Source of the DNA: Streptomyces sp. NBC_01485 | Lineage (GTDB): Bacteria > Actinomycetota > Actinomycetes > Streptomycetales > Streptomycetaceae | Direction: 5' to 3' | NCBI RefSeq assembly: GCF_036227125.1 | Contig: NZ_CP109435.1 | Coordinates: 8,804,001 to 8,868,000 of the forward strand | Length of the DNA stretch: 64,000 nt | Shown here: in pieces, positions 53,654 through 62,159 of the stretch | Layout: the number at the start of each line of letters is the position of its first letter | Position numbering within the stretch: the stretch's first letter is position 1 | The notes under the pieces: generated by a model | The model's database searches: none | Told to the model about the DNA's origin: nothing | Seen by the model: only the letters and a program-made list of their open reading frames with translations | Position numbers and translations under genes: made by a program

Positions 53654-53719
53654 CACAGGTCAGGGCGGCGCGGCGTTCCGTGCCTTGCCCCTGCCGTGTG
53701 TCTGGCGCAGGCTGGTCGT

Positions 53720-54478
53720 ATGGGTGAGCGGGACGGCCCCACGCTCATCACCTCCGTGCAGCGGGCCTTCCGGCTGCTGGAGGCGGTGAGCGCCCACGAG
53801 AACGGCGCGCCGGCGAAACTGCTGGCACGCGAGACCGGGCTGCCCCTGGCCACCGCCTACCACCTGCTGCGGACCCTCGTCCACGACGGCTACCTGCGGA
53901 AACTGCCGGACGGCGGGTTCGTGCTGGGGGACAAGGTGCAGTCGCTGCACACCGAGGGCCGGGCGCAGGCGCTGCTCAGCCGGGTCCGCCCCACGCTCGC
54001 CGCGCTCCGCGACGAGTTCGCGACCGCCGCCTACCTCACCTTCTACGAGGAGGGCGAGATCAGGGTCGCCGAGATCGTCGACGGCCCCCGTGCGCCCCGC
54101 GTCGACCTGTGGGTCGGGTTCGAGGACGCGGGGCACGCGACCGCCCTCGGCAAGTCCGTGCTGCGGGAACTGGACGACGAGGCCCGCAGGGACTACCTCT
54201 CCCGGCATCACCTCGCCGACCTCACCCCGAGGACCATCACCAGCGCCCCCGAACTGCTGCGGCGACTGGACGCCTCACCCGTCGCCCCGGCCGTCACCGA
54301 CCTGGAGGAGTACGCCCTCGGCACGGTCTGTGTCGCCGTACCCGTCTACAGCGGCGACACCCTCGGCTCGCTCGGCGTCTCCCTGCCGGCGGACCGGCTG
54401 CCCAGGCTCGAGGAGATCCTCACCCGGCTGATCCCGACCGCGAGCCGCGTGACCAGGGGCCTTTCGCTCACCACCTGA
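53720..54478 (+). CDS. IclR-family transcriptional regulator
   Basis: A 252-residue regulator with an N-terminal winged helix (ITSVQRAFRLLEAVSAHE, then LPLATAYHLLRTLVHDGYL) and a C-terminal IclR effector domain (HATALGKSVLREL, SPVAPAVTDLEEYALGTVCVAVPV). Its targets are not evident; it stands between the esterase and a phosphatase gene on the same strand. ATG 53720 has only a weak ribosome site; GTG 53723 is next. Confidence 0.9.
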   Translation: MGERDGPTLITSVQRAFRLLEAVSAHENGAPAKLLARETGLPLATAYHLLRTLVHDGYLRKLPDGGFVLGDKVQSLHTEGRAQALLSRVRPTLAALRDEFATAAYLTFYEEGEIRVAEIVDGPRAPRVDLWVGFEDAGHATALGKSVLRELDDEARRDYLSRHHLADLTPRTITSAPELLRRLDASPVAPAVTDLEEYALGTVCVAVPVYSGDTLGSLGVSLPADRLPRLEEILTRLIPTASRVTRGLSLTT

Positions 54479-54607
54479 TCGTTCACTATCTGAAAATCTG
54501 CTTCTTGTGAGTACCGGGCCGATCCCGTTCCCTAGATGAAACGGACATTTCGGTAGTGGGCGGCGTGCAGGTCGTCCCGGCGCACAGGTGAGGACTGCGG
54601 ACCAAGC

Positions 54608-55825
54608 ATGAGTCAGGCCCGGAACCACCGGAACCATGGCGGCGACCACAGCCCGACGCGGCTGTCCAGATTCGGACACCGAGTCGCAGGCCCTCTTCTG
54701 CCGCTCCTGCCCGTCCTGATCGTCTTCGTCGTCGTGCTCGTCGATCTGGTCGGTGGGGCGGGGATGATCTGGCTGCCCCTGCTGGCGGCCGGGCCCGCGC
54801 TGGCCGCCACCACCAACGGACCGCGCGGTGTCCTCTGCGTCGGCCTCCTCGCCGCGGCCCTCGGCGTGACGCTCGGCGCCCGGGACGGAGCTCCCGGCCA
54901 CGCGCTGACGGCCGTACTGGCCGCCCTGATCGCCGTCACCCTGGCGAGTGCCCTGGCCGGCGAGCTGCGCACGCGCCGCGAGCGGGTCCTCGCGGCCGTC
55001 CGGTCGGTCGCCGAGGCCGCCCAGCACGCGCTGCTCAGGCCGGTGCCGGCCACGGTCGGCCCGTTCGAGGTGGCCGTCCGCTACAGCGCCGCCGCCGCGG
55101 AGGCCCGGATCGGCGGGGACCTCTACGCGCTGGTGCCCACCCCGTACGGCGTACGGCTGATCGTCGGCGACGTGCGCGGCAAGGGGCTGCCGGCCGTGGG
55201 GACCGCCGCGCTCGTGCTCGGTGTCTTCCGCGAGGCCGCCTACGACGAACCCGACCTCCTCGCCGTCGTCGACCGCATCGAGCGCAGCCTCGCACGCAAC
55301 CTCGGCGCCGACGACTTCGTCACCGCCGTGGTCGCCGGACATCCGCGGCCCGGCGAACTGGAAGTGGTGAACTGCGGCCACGCGCCGCCCCTGCTCATCG
55401 GCGCGTCCGGCACCGTCACGGCGGTGGAGGCCACGCACCCGGCGCCGCCCCTCGGCCTGCGCGCCCTGACCGACCAGACCCCCAGCCTCCAGGTGCTGCC
55501 CTTCGCCGACGGAGACCAACTGCTGCTCTACACGGACGGCGTCATCGAGGCCCGTGACCGCGACCGCGAGTTCTACCCGCTCGTCGAAGGCCTGGCCCGC
55601 CACCTCTCCGACGAACCGGCCCGCACGCTCGACGCGATCCACGAGGAACTGCTCGCGCATGTCGGCGGCCGGCTGCACGACGACGCGGCGCTGCTCCTGA
55701 TCCGCAAGCCCGCCGTCACCAGCCCCGCCGACACTGGCCCCGCTGTCACCAGCCCTGCCGTTCCCGGCCCGGGCCTACCCCAACAGGTGCTGTCCGGAGG
55801 ACTGTTGGGGGACCAGGCTGTGTGA
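54608..55825 (+). CDS. Membrane-anchored PP2C/SpoIIE-type phosphatase
   Basis: A 405-residue protein. Three to four spans (about residues 25-115) precede the phosphatase domain. SpoIIE-type motifs are IGGDLYALV, VGDVRGKGL, LYTDGVIEARD and LHDDAALLLIRKP. The Pro/Thr-rich C-terminal 35 residues look disordered. It is one of three phosphatases of this class within 12 kb, each with a different N-terminus (none, GAF, membrane), so they probably answer different signals. ATG 54608 is the start. Confidence 0.9.
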   Translation: MSQARNHRNHGGDHSPTRLSRFGHRVAGPLLPLLPVLIVFVVVLVDLVGGAGMIWLPLLAAGPALAATTNGPRGVLCVGLLAAALGVTLGARDGAPGHALTAVLAALIAVTLASALAGELRTRRERVLAAVRSVAEAAQHALLRPVPATVGPFEVAVRYSAAAAEARIGGDLYALVPTPYGVRLIVGDVRGKGLPAVGTAALVLGVFREAAYDEPDLLAVVDRIERSLARNLGADDFVTAVVAGHPRPGELEVVNCGHAPPLLIGASGTVTAVEATHPAPPLGLRALTDQTPSLQVLPFADGDQLLLYTDGVIEARDRDREFYPLVEGLARHLSDEPARTLDAIHEELLAHVGGRLHDDAALLLIRKPAVTSPADTGPAVTSPAVPGPGLPQQVLSGGLLGDQAV

Positions 55826-55855
55826 GTGCTGTGACGGGTGTTGCACACTGTGCCC

Positions 55856-56641
55856 ATGACACGCATGCGGAAGATCGCCGCAGCGCTGCTGGCCTCGTCA
55901 GCCGTGCTGCTCGCGATACCCCCCACCGCCTCGGCGACCTCCGTCCCGCAGGGAACCCTCGTCAGGGAGAGCTTCGACCGGCTCCCGCTCGGTCCGGTCA
56001 CCGCCGGCCGCGGCTGGACCACCGACACCGCCAACGGTTCGCTCACCGTCGAACCCAGCACCACCGGCCACGGCCGCGAACTGCGGCTCCGTACCGAAGG
56101 CAACGGCCGCGCCTTCCTCGTCCTCTCCGACCTCGACCGCGCGCCCGCCGGCAACAGCTTCTGGGCCCGGCTGCGGCTGCGCGTGGACCGGTTCCCCACG
56201 GCCCCCGACTGGGCGCACTGGACCATCGCCGAGGCCTCCGGCTCCGACACCCCCACGCTGGTACGCCCGTTGGGCGGCCAGTACGCCCCCACCTCGCAGG
56301 CCAACTTCTGGGGCGTCGGCTCCGATCTGGGCCCCACCGGCGACTGGACCGCGTGGCAGACCTCCGCCCCCGCCACCGCCGGCACCTGGAACTGCGTCGA
56401 ATTCCACCTCGACGCGACCGACAACCGCGTCACCGTCTACCAGGACGGCGTGGAGCGGCCCGAGCTGACGGTCTCCACGAAGGACCACGGCGGCACGGCC
56501 GACGACTTCGTCTTCCCGCGCTTCGACAAGCTGAAGCTGGGCTGGCAGCTCTACCAGTCGGGTCCCACGCCCTCCTCCTACGACGTCCGCATGGACGACG
56601 TGGCGCTGAGCACCCGGCGCGTGGGCGGGTGTGCCGCATGA
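55856..56641 (+). CDS. Secreted beta-sandwich protein of unknown function (Cip1-like?)
   Basis: A 261-residue exported protein. The signal is MTRMRKIAAALLASSAVLLA, with cleavage near ASA-TSV. The mature part is a single all-beta domain with many aromatic residues (GRGWTTDTANGSLTVE, FWARLRLRVDRFPTAPDWAHW, FHLDATDNRVTVYQDGVE). The overall pattern resembles concanavalin-like lectin/lyase folds such as the fungal cellulose-associated Cip1, which has Streptomyces relatives; this is a tentative match. Its stop overlaps the start of a secreted hydrolase (ATGA), so the two are co-produced. Confidence 0.7.
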   Translation: MTRMRKIAAALLASSAVLLAIPPTASATSVPQGTLVRESFDRLPLGPVTAGRGWTTDTANGSLTVEPSTTGHGRELRLRTEGNGRAFLVLSDLDRAPAGNSFWARLRLRVDRFPTAPDWAHWTIAEASGSDTPTLVRPLGGQYAPTSQANFWGVGSDLGPTGDWTAWQTSAPATAGTWNCVEFHLDATDNRVTVYQDGVERPELTVSTKDHGGTADDFVFPRFDKLKLGWQLYQSGPTPSSYDVRMDDVALSTRRVGGCAA

Positions 56642-58044
56642 CGCGGGGACTTTCACGCAGAGCGCTGCTGGGCGGCACGGTCGGCGGGCTCGCCCTCGCC
56701 TCCGCCCTGACCGGCCCGGCCGCCACGGCCGCCGCCGCTGCCACCAGGGCCGCCGGAGCCGGGAATCGGCGGGGAGCCGTCGGCCCGGAGCCGTACGTTC
56801 CCGTGGCGGTGGGCGCGGGAGGAGGTCCGGCCGGGACGGACCGGGTCCATGTCCTCAAGATCGGCCCCGACACCGCGCAGACGGTCCTGGTGCTGGTCCC
56901 CGGCATGTTCGGGGCCGCCGGCGACTTCCGGCTGATGGCCCGGGACCTCGTCGCGGCCGTGCCCGGCGTGCAGGTGTGGGCCTTCGACCGGCGTGAGGAG
57001 AACCTCGCCGACCGCTCCGGTTTCGCCACGCCGGACCCGGCCGGGTACTACCTGGACGGCCACTACCGCTCACAGGACCCGGCCGCCTCCGCCTACGCGG
57101 CGGGCTGGGGCCTGACCCGCACCCTGGACGACCTGGACACGGTCGTACGGACCGCCGCCTGCGGCGGCCGTCGCCGGGTCGTGCTCGGCGGGCACTCCTG
57201 GGGCGCCACCACCGCGATGACCTACGCGGCCTGGGACTTCGACGGCCGTCCCGGATACCGGGGCCTCTCGGCCCTCGTCCTGGTCGACGGCGGAGTGCGC
57301 GGCGCGTTCAAGGGGACAGGCCAGCCGGTGAGCGACTCGCCCGAGGAGGTGCGGGAGCGGCTCGCGGCGATCGACGGCGGAGCCGTCTTCGACATGACCC
57401 TGAGCGGCGTCGGACTGGGCTCCCGGGCGGAGAGCACCCAGATCTGGTACCAGCTCGCGGGCTGGTACGCGCACCACGACCCGGCCGGCCGCTCCGTCCT
57501 GCAGCCGAGGCTGCCCGACGCCCTGCGACCGCCGTCCCCGGTCACCAACGCCGGCCTGCTGGGCACCCTCGTGGACGTCGGATTCGGCTGGCCGAACGAC
57601 ATCAGCGTGCACTCGGGACGCCTCGCCGACGCCGACGCCGGCGGGGTGCGCGGCTGGGTCGACACCGGCATCACCCCCATGAGCCGGGTCGCGGCGGCCT
57701 ACGCGGGCGGCCCGCAGCCGGCCGTGTGGGAGTGGTACTGGCCGTCCCGGCTGTCGGTGGACCTCGACGTCGCCGACCCCTACGCGGACACCGGCCTGGC
57801 CCGCTCACTCGGTCTGCGGCTGTGGCACGCCGGGGCCCTGGACACTCCGCTGTACGCCTTCCAGACGAGCTACGCCAAGGGCGCCATCGCCTCGGGCGCC
57901 CGCGACGTAGTCGCCAACTCCCGTATTCCCTACGGCACCTACGCGACGGACGACGGGATGACCCACCTCGACCCGTTGTTCGCGGACACCCCGCACAACA
58001 CCCTGACCCGCACCCTCGCACCGTTCCTCACCGCACTGCGCTGA
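56638..58044 (+). CDS. Tat-exported alpha/beta hydrolase
   Basis: A 468-residue protein with a Tat signal (LSRRALLGG, cleaved near AAAAA). The alpha/beta hydrolase domain begins about residue 80 (LVLVPGMFGAAGDFRLMA) and has the nucleophile elbow GGHSWG with S187. A late DDGMTHLDPLF supplies the catalytic His. It probably cleaves an ester outside the cell; the substrate is unknown. It is translationally coupled to the upstream secreted beta protein and followed by a strong hairpin. Confidence 0.87.
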   Translation: MTRGLSRRALLGGTVGGLALASALTGPAATAAAAATRAAGAGNRRGAVGPEPYVPVAVGAGGGPAGTDRVHVLKIGPDTAQTVLVLVPGMFGAAGDFRLMARDLVAAVPGVQVWAFDRREENLADRSGFATPDPAGYYLDGHYRSQDPAASAYAAGWGLTRTLDDLDTVVRTAACGGRRRVVLGGHSWGATTAMTYAAWDFDGRPGYRGLSALVLVDGGVRGAFKGTGQPVSDSPEEVRERLAAIDGGAVFDMTLSGVGLGSRAESTQIWYQLAGWYAHHDPAGRSVLQPRLPDALRPPSPVTNAGLLGTLVDVGFGWPNDISVHSGRLADADAGGVRGWVDTGITPMSRVAAAYAGGPQPAVWEWYWPSRLSVDLDVADPYADTGLARSLGLRLWHAGALDTPLYAFQTSYAKGAIASGARDVVANSRIPYGTYATDDGMTHLDPLFADTPHNTLTRTLAPFLTALR

Positions 58045-58070
58045 CGGGCGACCGCACGCAGGCACCACAC

Positions 58071-58103
58071 ATCGGCGGGGCGTCACACCGACGCCCCGCC
58101 GAT
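58071..58103. terminator. Strong hairpin after the secreted hydrolase gene
   Basis: ATCGGCGGGGCGTC (58071-58084), loop ACACC, GACGCCCCGCCGAT (58090-58103): a perfect fourteen-base stem, 26 bases after the stop codon. Confidence 0.85.
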
Positions 58104-58151
58104 GTCTGCTGTCCGGGCGTGGCGGCACTGCTCGACCGCCTTCGTCGAATA

Positions 58152-58310
58152 TCAGGAAACCTGAGAAAGAAGTACGCCTGTCCGGCCGGTGCCGTCAAGG
58201 CCGTCACGGCATCTCTTTCCGCGCGAAGCGGGCGTCCGACACATCTCGGCAACGCTCTTGTCATCCGGCGTCGGCGTGTGCATCATCGTGGGCATCATCA
58301 GGGTTCCTGA
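58152..58310. promoter_or_regulatory. Pair of TCAGG-N3-CCTGA palindromes
   Basis: TCAGGAAACCTGA (58152-58164) and TCAGGGTTCCTGA (58298-58310). The flanks also agree when one copy is read in reverse (ATATCAGGAA at both sites), so they look like two binding sites for one dimeric regulator, 146 bases apart, in front of the transport operon. Either the MarR protein at the end of the operon or an unlinked regulator could bind. Confidence 0.5.
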
Positions 58311-58470
58311 TATCGGGCTCGCCGCCCGGCCCTACCGGGACGCGAAGGAACCCGCCACCGCTCTCCGCTGCCGGCTCCGGCATCCCCCAACGGCTTCAGT
58401 CGCCCCCTCCGGCTTCCCCATCCGCTCCATCGCCCTCAGTTCCGCTCTTTCGACGTGCCGGGAGGCATTC

Positions 58471-59799
58471 ATGAGCGCACCCATGAACACACCCACGAAC
58501 GGCAATTTGTCCCGAAGATCCGTTCTCAAGGGGGCGGCCGGAACCGCCGGCCTGTTCTCCGCGGGCGGTCTGCTGACCGCCTGCGGCGGCATCAAGGCGT
58601 CCTCGGCGCAGACCGACTCGGTGATCCGGATCGGCTATGTCTCGCCCAACACGGGCCCGGCCGCGGGCTTCGGCGAGCCGAACCCGTACCTGCTGAGGAA
58701 GCTGCGCACCGCCTTCAAAGACGGGTTGAAGATCGGTGGCAAGAAGTACTCGGTCGTGATCGCCGACCGCGACAGCCAGTCGAATCCGCAGACCGCCGCG
58801 CAGGTCGCGACCGATCTGATCAACGGCAAGAAGATCGACCTCATGCTCGTCACCTCCACGCCGGAGACGGTCAACCCCGTCGCCGACGCGTGCGAGGCGG
58901 CCAAGGTCCCGTGTCTGTCGACCGCCGTGCCCTGGGAAGCCTGGTACTTCGGCCGCGGCGCCACCCCCGAGAAGCCGTTCACGTACACGTACCACTTCTT
59001 CCTGGGCGTCGCGGAGATCCATGCCGCGTACACCTCCCTGTGGACGAAGGGCGGGGTGGAGACCAACAAGCGGGTCGGCGTCATGTGGCCCAACGACCCC
59101 GACGGCAAGGCGATCCGGCAGGGGCTCGGGCCGCAGCTGACGAAGAGCGGGTTCAAGATCGTCGACCCGGGGGCGTACGAGGACGGGACGAACGACTTCT
59201 CGGCGCAGATCGCGGCGTTCAAGGAGGCGGACGCGGAGATCTTCAACGCCTTCCCGCTGCCGCCCGACTTCACCACGTTCTGGAAGCAGGCCCGTCAGCA
59301 GGGCTACCGGCCGCGTATCGCGAGCATCGCGAAGACCGGTCTCCTCCCCTCCCAGATCCAGGCGCTCGGCACGCTCGGACACGGCCTCAGCGCCGGCTTC
59401 TGGTGGTCGCCCAAGTTCCCGTACACCTCCACCCTCACCGGCCAGACCGCGCAGCAACTGGCCGACGACTACGAGCAGTCGACGCACCAGCAGTGGAACC
59501 AGGTCATCGGGTCCAACATGGCGCTCTTCGAGGTCGCCGTCCACGCGCTGAAGGCGACCTCCGACCCCAAGGACCGGGCGGAACTGGCCGCGGCCCTCGG
59601 CAAGGCCAAGCTCACCACCGTCGCCGGGCCGCTGGACTTCACGTCCGGGCCGGTGAAGAACGTGTCCACGGAGCCGGTGGTCATGGGGCAGTGGCGCAAG
59701 GCCGGGTCCAGCAGCAGCTTCGACGTCGAACCGGTCATCGTCGACAACGGCGCCTTCCCCGCCATCCCCCTCGGAGGCGAACTTGAGCCCCTCCGCTGA
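58471..59799 (+). CDS. Branched-chain/amide-type ABC substrate-binding lipoprotein
   Basis: A 442-residue binding protein of the LivK/UrtA-like group. The signal combines Tat (LSRRSVLKG) and a lipobox (LTAC, C38). The mature start VIRIGYVSPNTGPAAGFGE and the central VTSTPETVNPVADACEAAKVPCLST fit this class, with many aromatics in the ligand cleft (PWEAWYFGRG, GFWWSPKFPY). It differs clearly from UrtA at 38785, so the ligand is probably another amide, amino acid or aromatic acid. ATG 58471 has GGGAGGC upstream. It is first in a five-gene transporter operon. Confidence 0.9.
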   Translation: MSAPMNTPTNGNLSRRSVLKGAAGTAGLFSAGGLLTACGGIKASSAQTDSVIRIGYVSPNTGPAAGFGEPNPYLLRKLRTAFKDGLKIGGKKYSVVIADRDSQSNPQTAAQVATDLINGKKIDLMLVTSTPETVNPVADACEAAKVPCLSTAVPWEAWYFGRGATPEKPFTYTYHFFLGVAEIHAAYTSLWTKGGVETNKRVGVMWPNDPDGKAIRQGLGPQLTKSGFKIVDPGAYEDGTNDFSAQIAAFKEADAEIFNAFPLPPDFTTFWKQARQQGYRPRIASIAKTGLLPSQIQALGTLGHGLSAGFWWSPKFPYTSTLTGQTAQQLADDYEQSTHQQWNQVIGSNMALFEVAVHALKATSDPKDRAELAAALGKAKLTTVAGPLDFTSGPVKNVSTEPVVMGQWRKAGSSSSFDVEPVIVDNGAFPAIPLGGELEPLR

Positions 59800-60556
59800 G
59801 CCGCTGACCGTCGGGGCAAGGGTGGCCGCCTCCGCCCCGCCGGTGCTGACGGCGAACGGCGTTCACCGGCGCTTCGGCAGCCTGGTCGTCCTCGAAGGCA
59901 TCGACATCACCCTCTCCCCCGGCGAGGCCCTGGGCATCGTCGGACCGAACGGTGCCGGAAAGACGACCCTGCTCGACATCCTCTCCGGCGCCCAGACCCC
60001 CTCCGAGGGCAGCGTCTCCTTCCAGGGGCAGGACGTGACCCGCTGGACGGTCGACCGCCGCTGCCGCGGCGGCATCGGGCGCTCCCACCAGGTGCCGCGC
60101 CCCTTCACCGGCATGACGGCCTACGAGAACGTGCTGGTCGCCTCGGTGCACGGCGGTCTGCGCCGGCGCCGGGCCGGGCAACAGCACGCGCTCGGCGTAC
60201 TGGAGCGCTGCGGCATGCTCGGCCAGGCCAACCGGCCCGCCGCAGCGCTCACCCTGCTGGAGCGCAAGCGGCTGGAGATGGCGCGGGCGCTGGCGACCGA
60301 TCCGAAGGTACTGCTGCTGGACGAGATCGCCGGTGGCCTCACCGACGCCGAGACGGACGAACTGATCGCCACCATCGGGCAGTTGCGTGCCGACGGCATC
60401 GCCATCGTCTGGATCGAGCACGTCATCCACGCGCTCCTGCGGGTGATCGACCGGCTGGTCTGTCTCGCGCAGGGCCGGGTCCTGGCCGAGGGCGAACCGG
60501 ACGCCGTCATGTCCGATCCCCGAGTCGTCGAGGCCTATCTCGGGAGTGCGGCATGA
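59783..60556 (+). CDS. ABC transporter ATP-binding protein (LivG-type)
   Basis: A 257-residue ABC ATPase with Walker A GPNGAGKTT, the degenerate signature ALTLLERKRLEMARAL, and Walker B KVLLLDEIAGGLTDAE. It begins at TTG 59783 inside the end of the binding-protein gene, with GGAGG five bases upstream; I see no better start. It overlaps the next gene by four bases. Confidence 0.92.
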   Translation: MSPSAEPLTVGARVAASAPPVLTANGVHRRFGSLVVLEGIDITLSPGEALGIVGPNGAGKTTLLDILSGAQTPSEGSVSFQGQDVTRWTVDRRCRGGIGRSHQVPRPFTGMTAYENVLVASVHGGLRRRRAGQQHALGVLERCGMLGQANRPAAALTLLERKRLEMARALATDPKVLLLDEIAGGLTDAETDELIATIGQLRADGIAIVWIEHVIHALLRVIDRLVCLAQGRVLAEGEPDAVMSDPRVVEAYLGSAA

Positions 60557-61290
60557 GTCTGCTGTCGGTCGAGCATCTCGAAGTACGGCACGGTCTGCTG
60601 CGCGCCGTCCGCGACGTGTCCTTCGACGTAGCCGAGGGCGAGGTCGTGGCGGTGGTCGGGGCCAACGGCGCCGGAAAGTCCACCCTGCTGCGGGCCGTCG
60701 CCGGAGCACATCGGCCGGCCGAGGGCCGTATCCGCCTGGACGGCGCGGATGTGACGGCCCGGCCGGCCCACGACCGTGTCGCGGCCGGGACAGCGCTGGT
60801 CCCGGAGGGACGGCGGCTCTTCGCCGACCTCACCGTCGAGGAGAACCTGCTCGTCGCGTCCCGGGTACGCCGCCGCGGACCGTGGGACCTCGCCACCGTC
60901 GTGGCCGCCTTCCCGCTGCTCGACGGGCTGCTGAAGCGGCGCGCCGGCAACCTCTCGGGCGGCGAGCAGCAGGCCGTGGCCATCGGCAGGGCGCTGATGA
61001 CCAACCCCCGGCTGCTGCTGCTCGACGAGGTCTCGCTGGGCCTCGCGCCCATCGTGGTCGACGCCCTCTACGACTCGCTCGGCACGATCCTGTCCGGCGG
61101 GACGACGGTGCTGCTGGTGGAGCAGGACCTCGGCCGCGCCCTGGGAGTGGCCCGGCGCGTGCTGTGCATGCTCGAAGGCCGCGTCGTCCTGGACGAACCC
61201 GCCGACGACGTCACCCGCGAACAGGTCGTCGAGGCGTACTTCGGACTGAGCCGCGCCACGGCCGCGACCGTGCAGGAGGAGCCGGCATGA
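60553..61290 (+). CDS. ABC transporter ATP-binding protein (LivF-type)
   Basis: A 245-residue ABC ATPase with Walker A GANGAGKST, signature NLSGGEQQAVAIGRAL, and Walker B LLLLDEVSLGLAPIVV. It is the second ATPase of the pair. Four-base overlaps (ATGA) exist on both sides, so it is translationally coupled to LivG- and LivH-type genes. Confidence 0.93.
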   Translation: MSLLSVEHLEVRHGLLRAVRDVSFDVAEGEVVAVVGANGAGKSTLLRAVAGAHRPAEGRIRLDGADVTARPAHDRVAAGTALVPEGRRLFADLTVEENLLVASRVRRRGPWDLATVVAAFPLLDGLLKRRAGNLSGGEQQAVAIGRALMTNPRLLLLDEVSLGLAPIVVDALYDSLGTILSGGTTVLLVEQDLGRALGVARRVLCMLEGRVVLDEPADDVTREQVVEAYFGLSRATAATVQEEPA

Positions 61291-62159
61291 ACTGGATCAA
61301 CGCCGTCGTGCAGGGCGTCATGCTCGGCGGCCTCTACGCGCTCTTCGCCTGCGGCCTCTCCCTGATGTTCGGCGTCATGCGGACCGTCAACCTGAGCCAC
61401 GGCGACCTCGCGGTCCTCGGCGCGTTCCTCGTCGCGGTCCTCGCCGCCGCCTTCGGCATCAGCCCGTTCTTCGCGGTACTGGCGGTCCTGCCCGTGATGG
61501 GCCTGGCCGGAGTGGTGCTGCAGCGGGCCATCCTCAGCAAGGCGCTGCGCACCGGAGAGATGTCGTCGATGCTCGCCACCTTCGGTCTCGCCATCGTGCT
61601 GCAGAACGTACTGCTGGAGATCTTCAGCGCCGACAGCCGCTCCCTGGACGTCGGTTCACTGTCCACGGCCGGCCTCCAGCTCGGGTCGTCGGTGAGCATC
61701 CCGTACCTCGGCCTGCTCACCGTGGCGGTCGCGGTCGCGCTGCTCGGCGGACTCCAACTGATGCTGGCCCGTACCGGAATCGGCCGCGCGATCCGCGCCA
61801 CCGCCGCCGACGCGGACACCGCCGAACTGGTCGGGATCGACAGCCGCCGGGTCTACGCCTGGGCCGCCGCCATCGCCGTCGCCACCGCCGGTCTGGCGGG
61901 AGCGTTCTTCGCGATGCGGTCCTCGTTCAGCTCCTCCACGGGGCCGACCCAACTGCTGTTCGCCTTCGAGGTCGTCGTGATCGGAGGGCTCGGTTCGCTC
62001 TGGGGCACGCTCGCCGGGGGCATGGTCCTCGGCGTCGCCCAGACGGTCGGCGCGCAGGTGGATCCACGCTTCTCCATCGTCGCCGGACACGCCGTGTTCC
62101 TCGCGGTCCTGGCCTTCCGTCCGCAGGGACTGCTCGGCATGACAAGGAGCCGCACATGA
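61287..62159 (+). CDS. ABC transporter permease (LivH-type)
   Basis: A 290-residue membrane protein with about eight spans. The start NAVVQGVMLGGLYALFACGLSLMFGVMRTVNLSHGDL is typical of LivH; a late FAFEVVVIGGLGSLWG is also typical. It forms the channel with the next gene. The start overlaps the LivF-type gene by four bases. Confidence 0.93.
   Translation: MNWINAVVQGVMLGGLYALFACGLSLMFGVMRTVNLSHGDLAVLGAFLVAVLAAAFGISPFFAVLAVLPVMGLAGVVLQRAILSKALRTGEMSSMLATFGLAIVLQNVLLEIFSADSRSLDVGSLSTAGLQLGSSVSIPYLGLLTVAVAVALLGGLQLMLARTGIGRAIRATAADADTAELVGIDSRRVYAWAAAIAVATAGLAGAFFAMRSSFSSSTGPTQLLFAFEVVVIGGLGSLWGTLAGGMVLGVAQTVGAQVDPRFSIVAGHAVFLAVLAFRPQGLLGMTRSRT

Larger units (their letters stand above)
58045..58470. 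other. Long leader region before the second solute-transport operon
   Basis: Apart from the hairpin at 58071-58103 this stretch has no gene. It holds two similar short palindromes (58152-58164 and 58298-58310) and ends in a pyrimidine-rich leader with GGGAGG before the binding-protein gene. I see no known riboswitch. Confidence 0.5.

Noticed and set aside
53649..53664. CCTGAC/GTCAGG hairpin at the esterase stop codon as terminator
   Set aside because: Only a six-base stem overlapping the stop codon; too weak to call as a separate feature.
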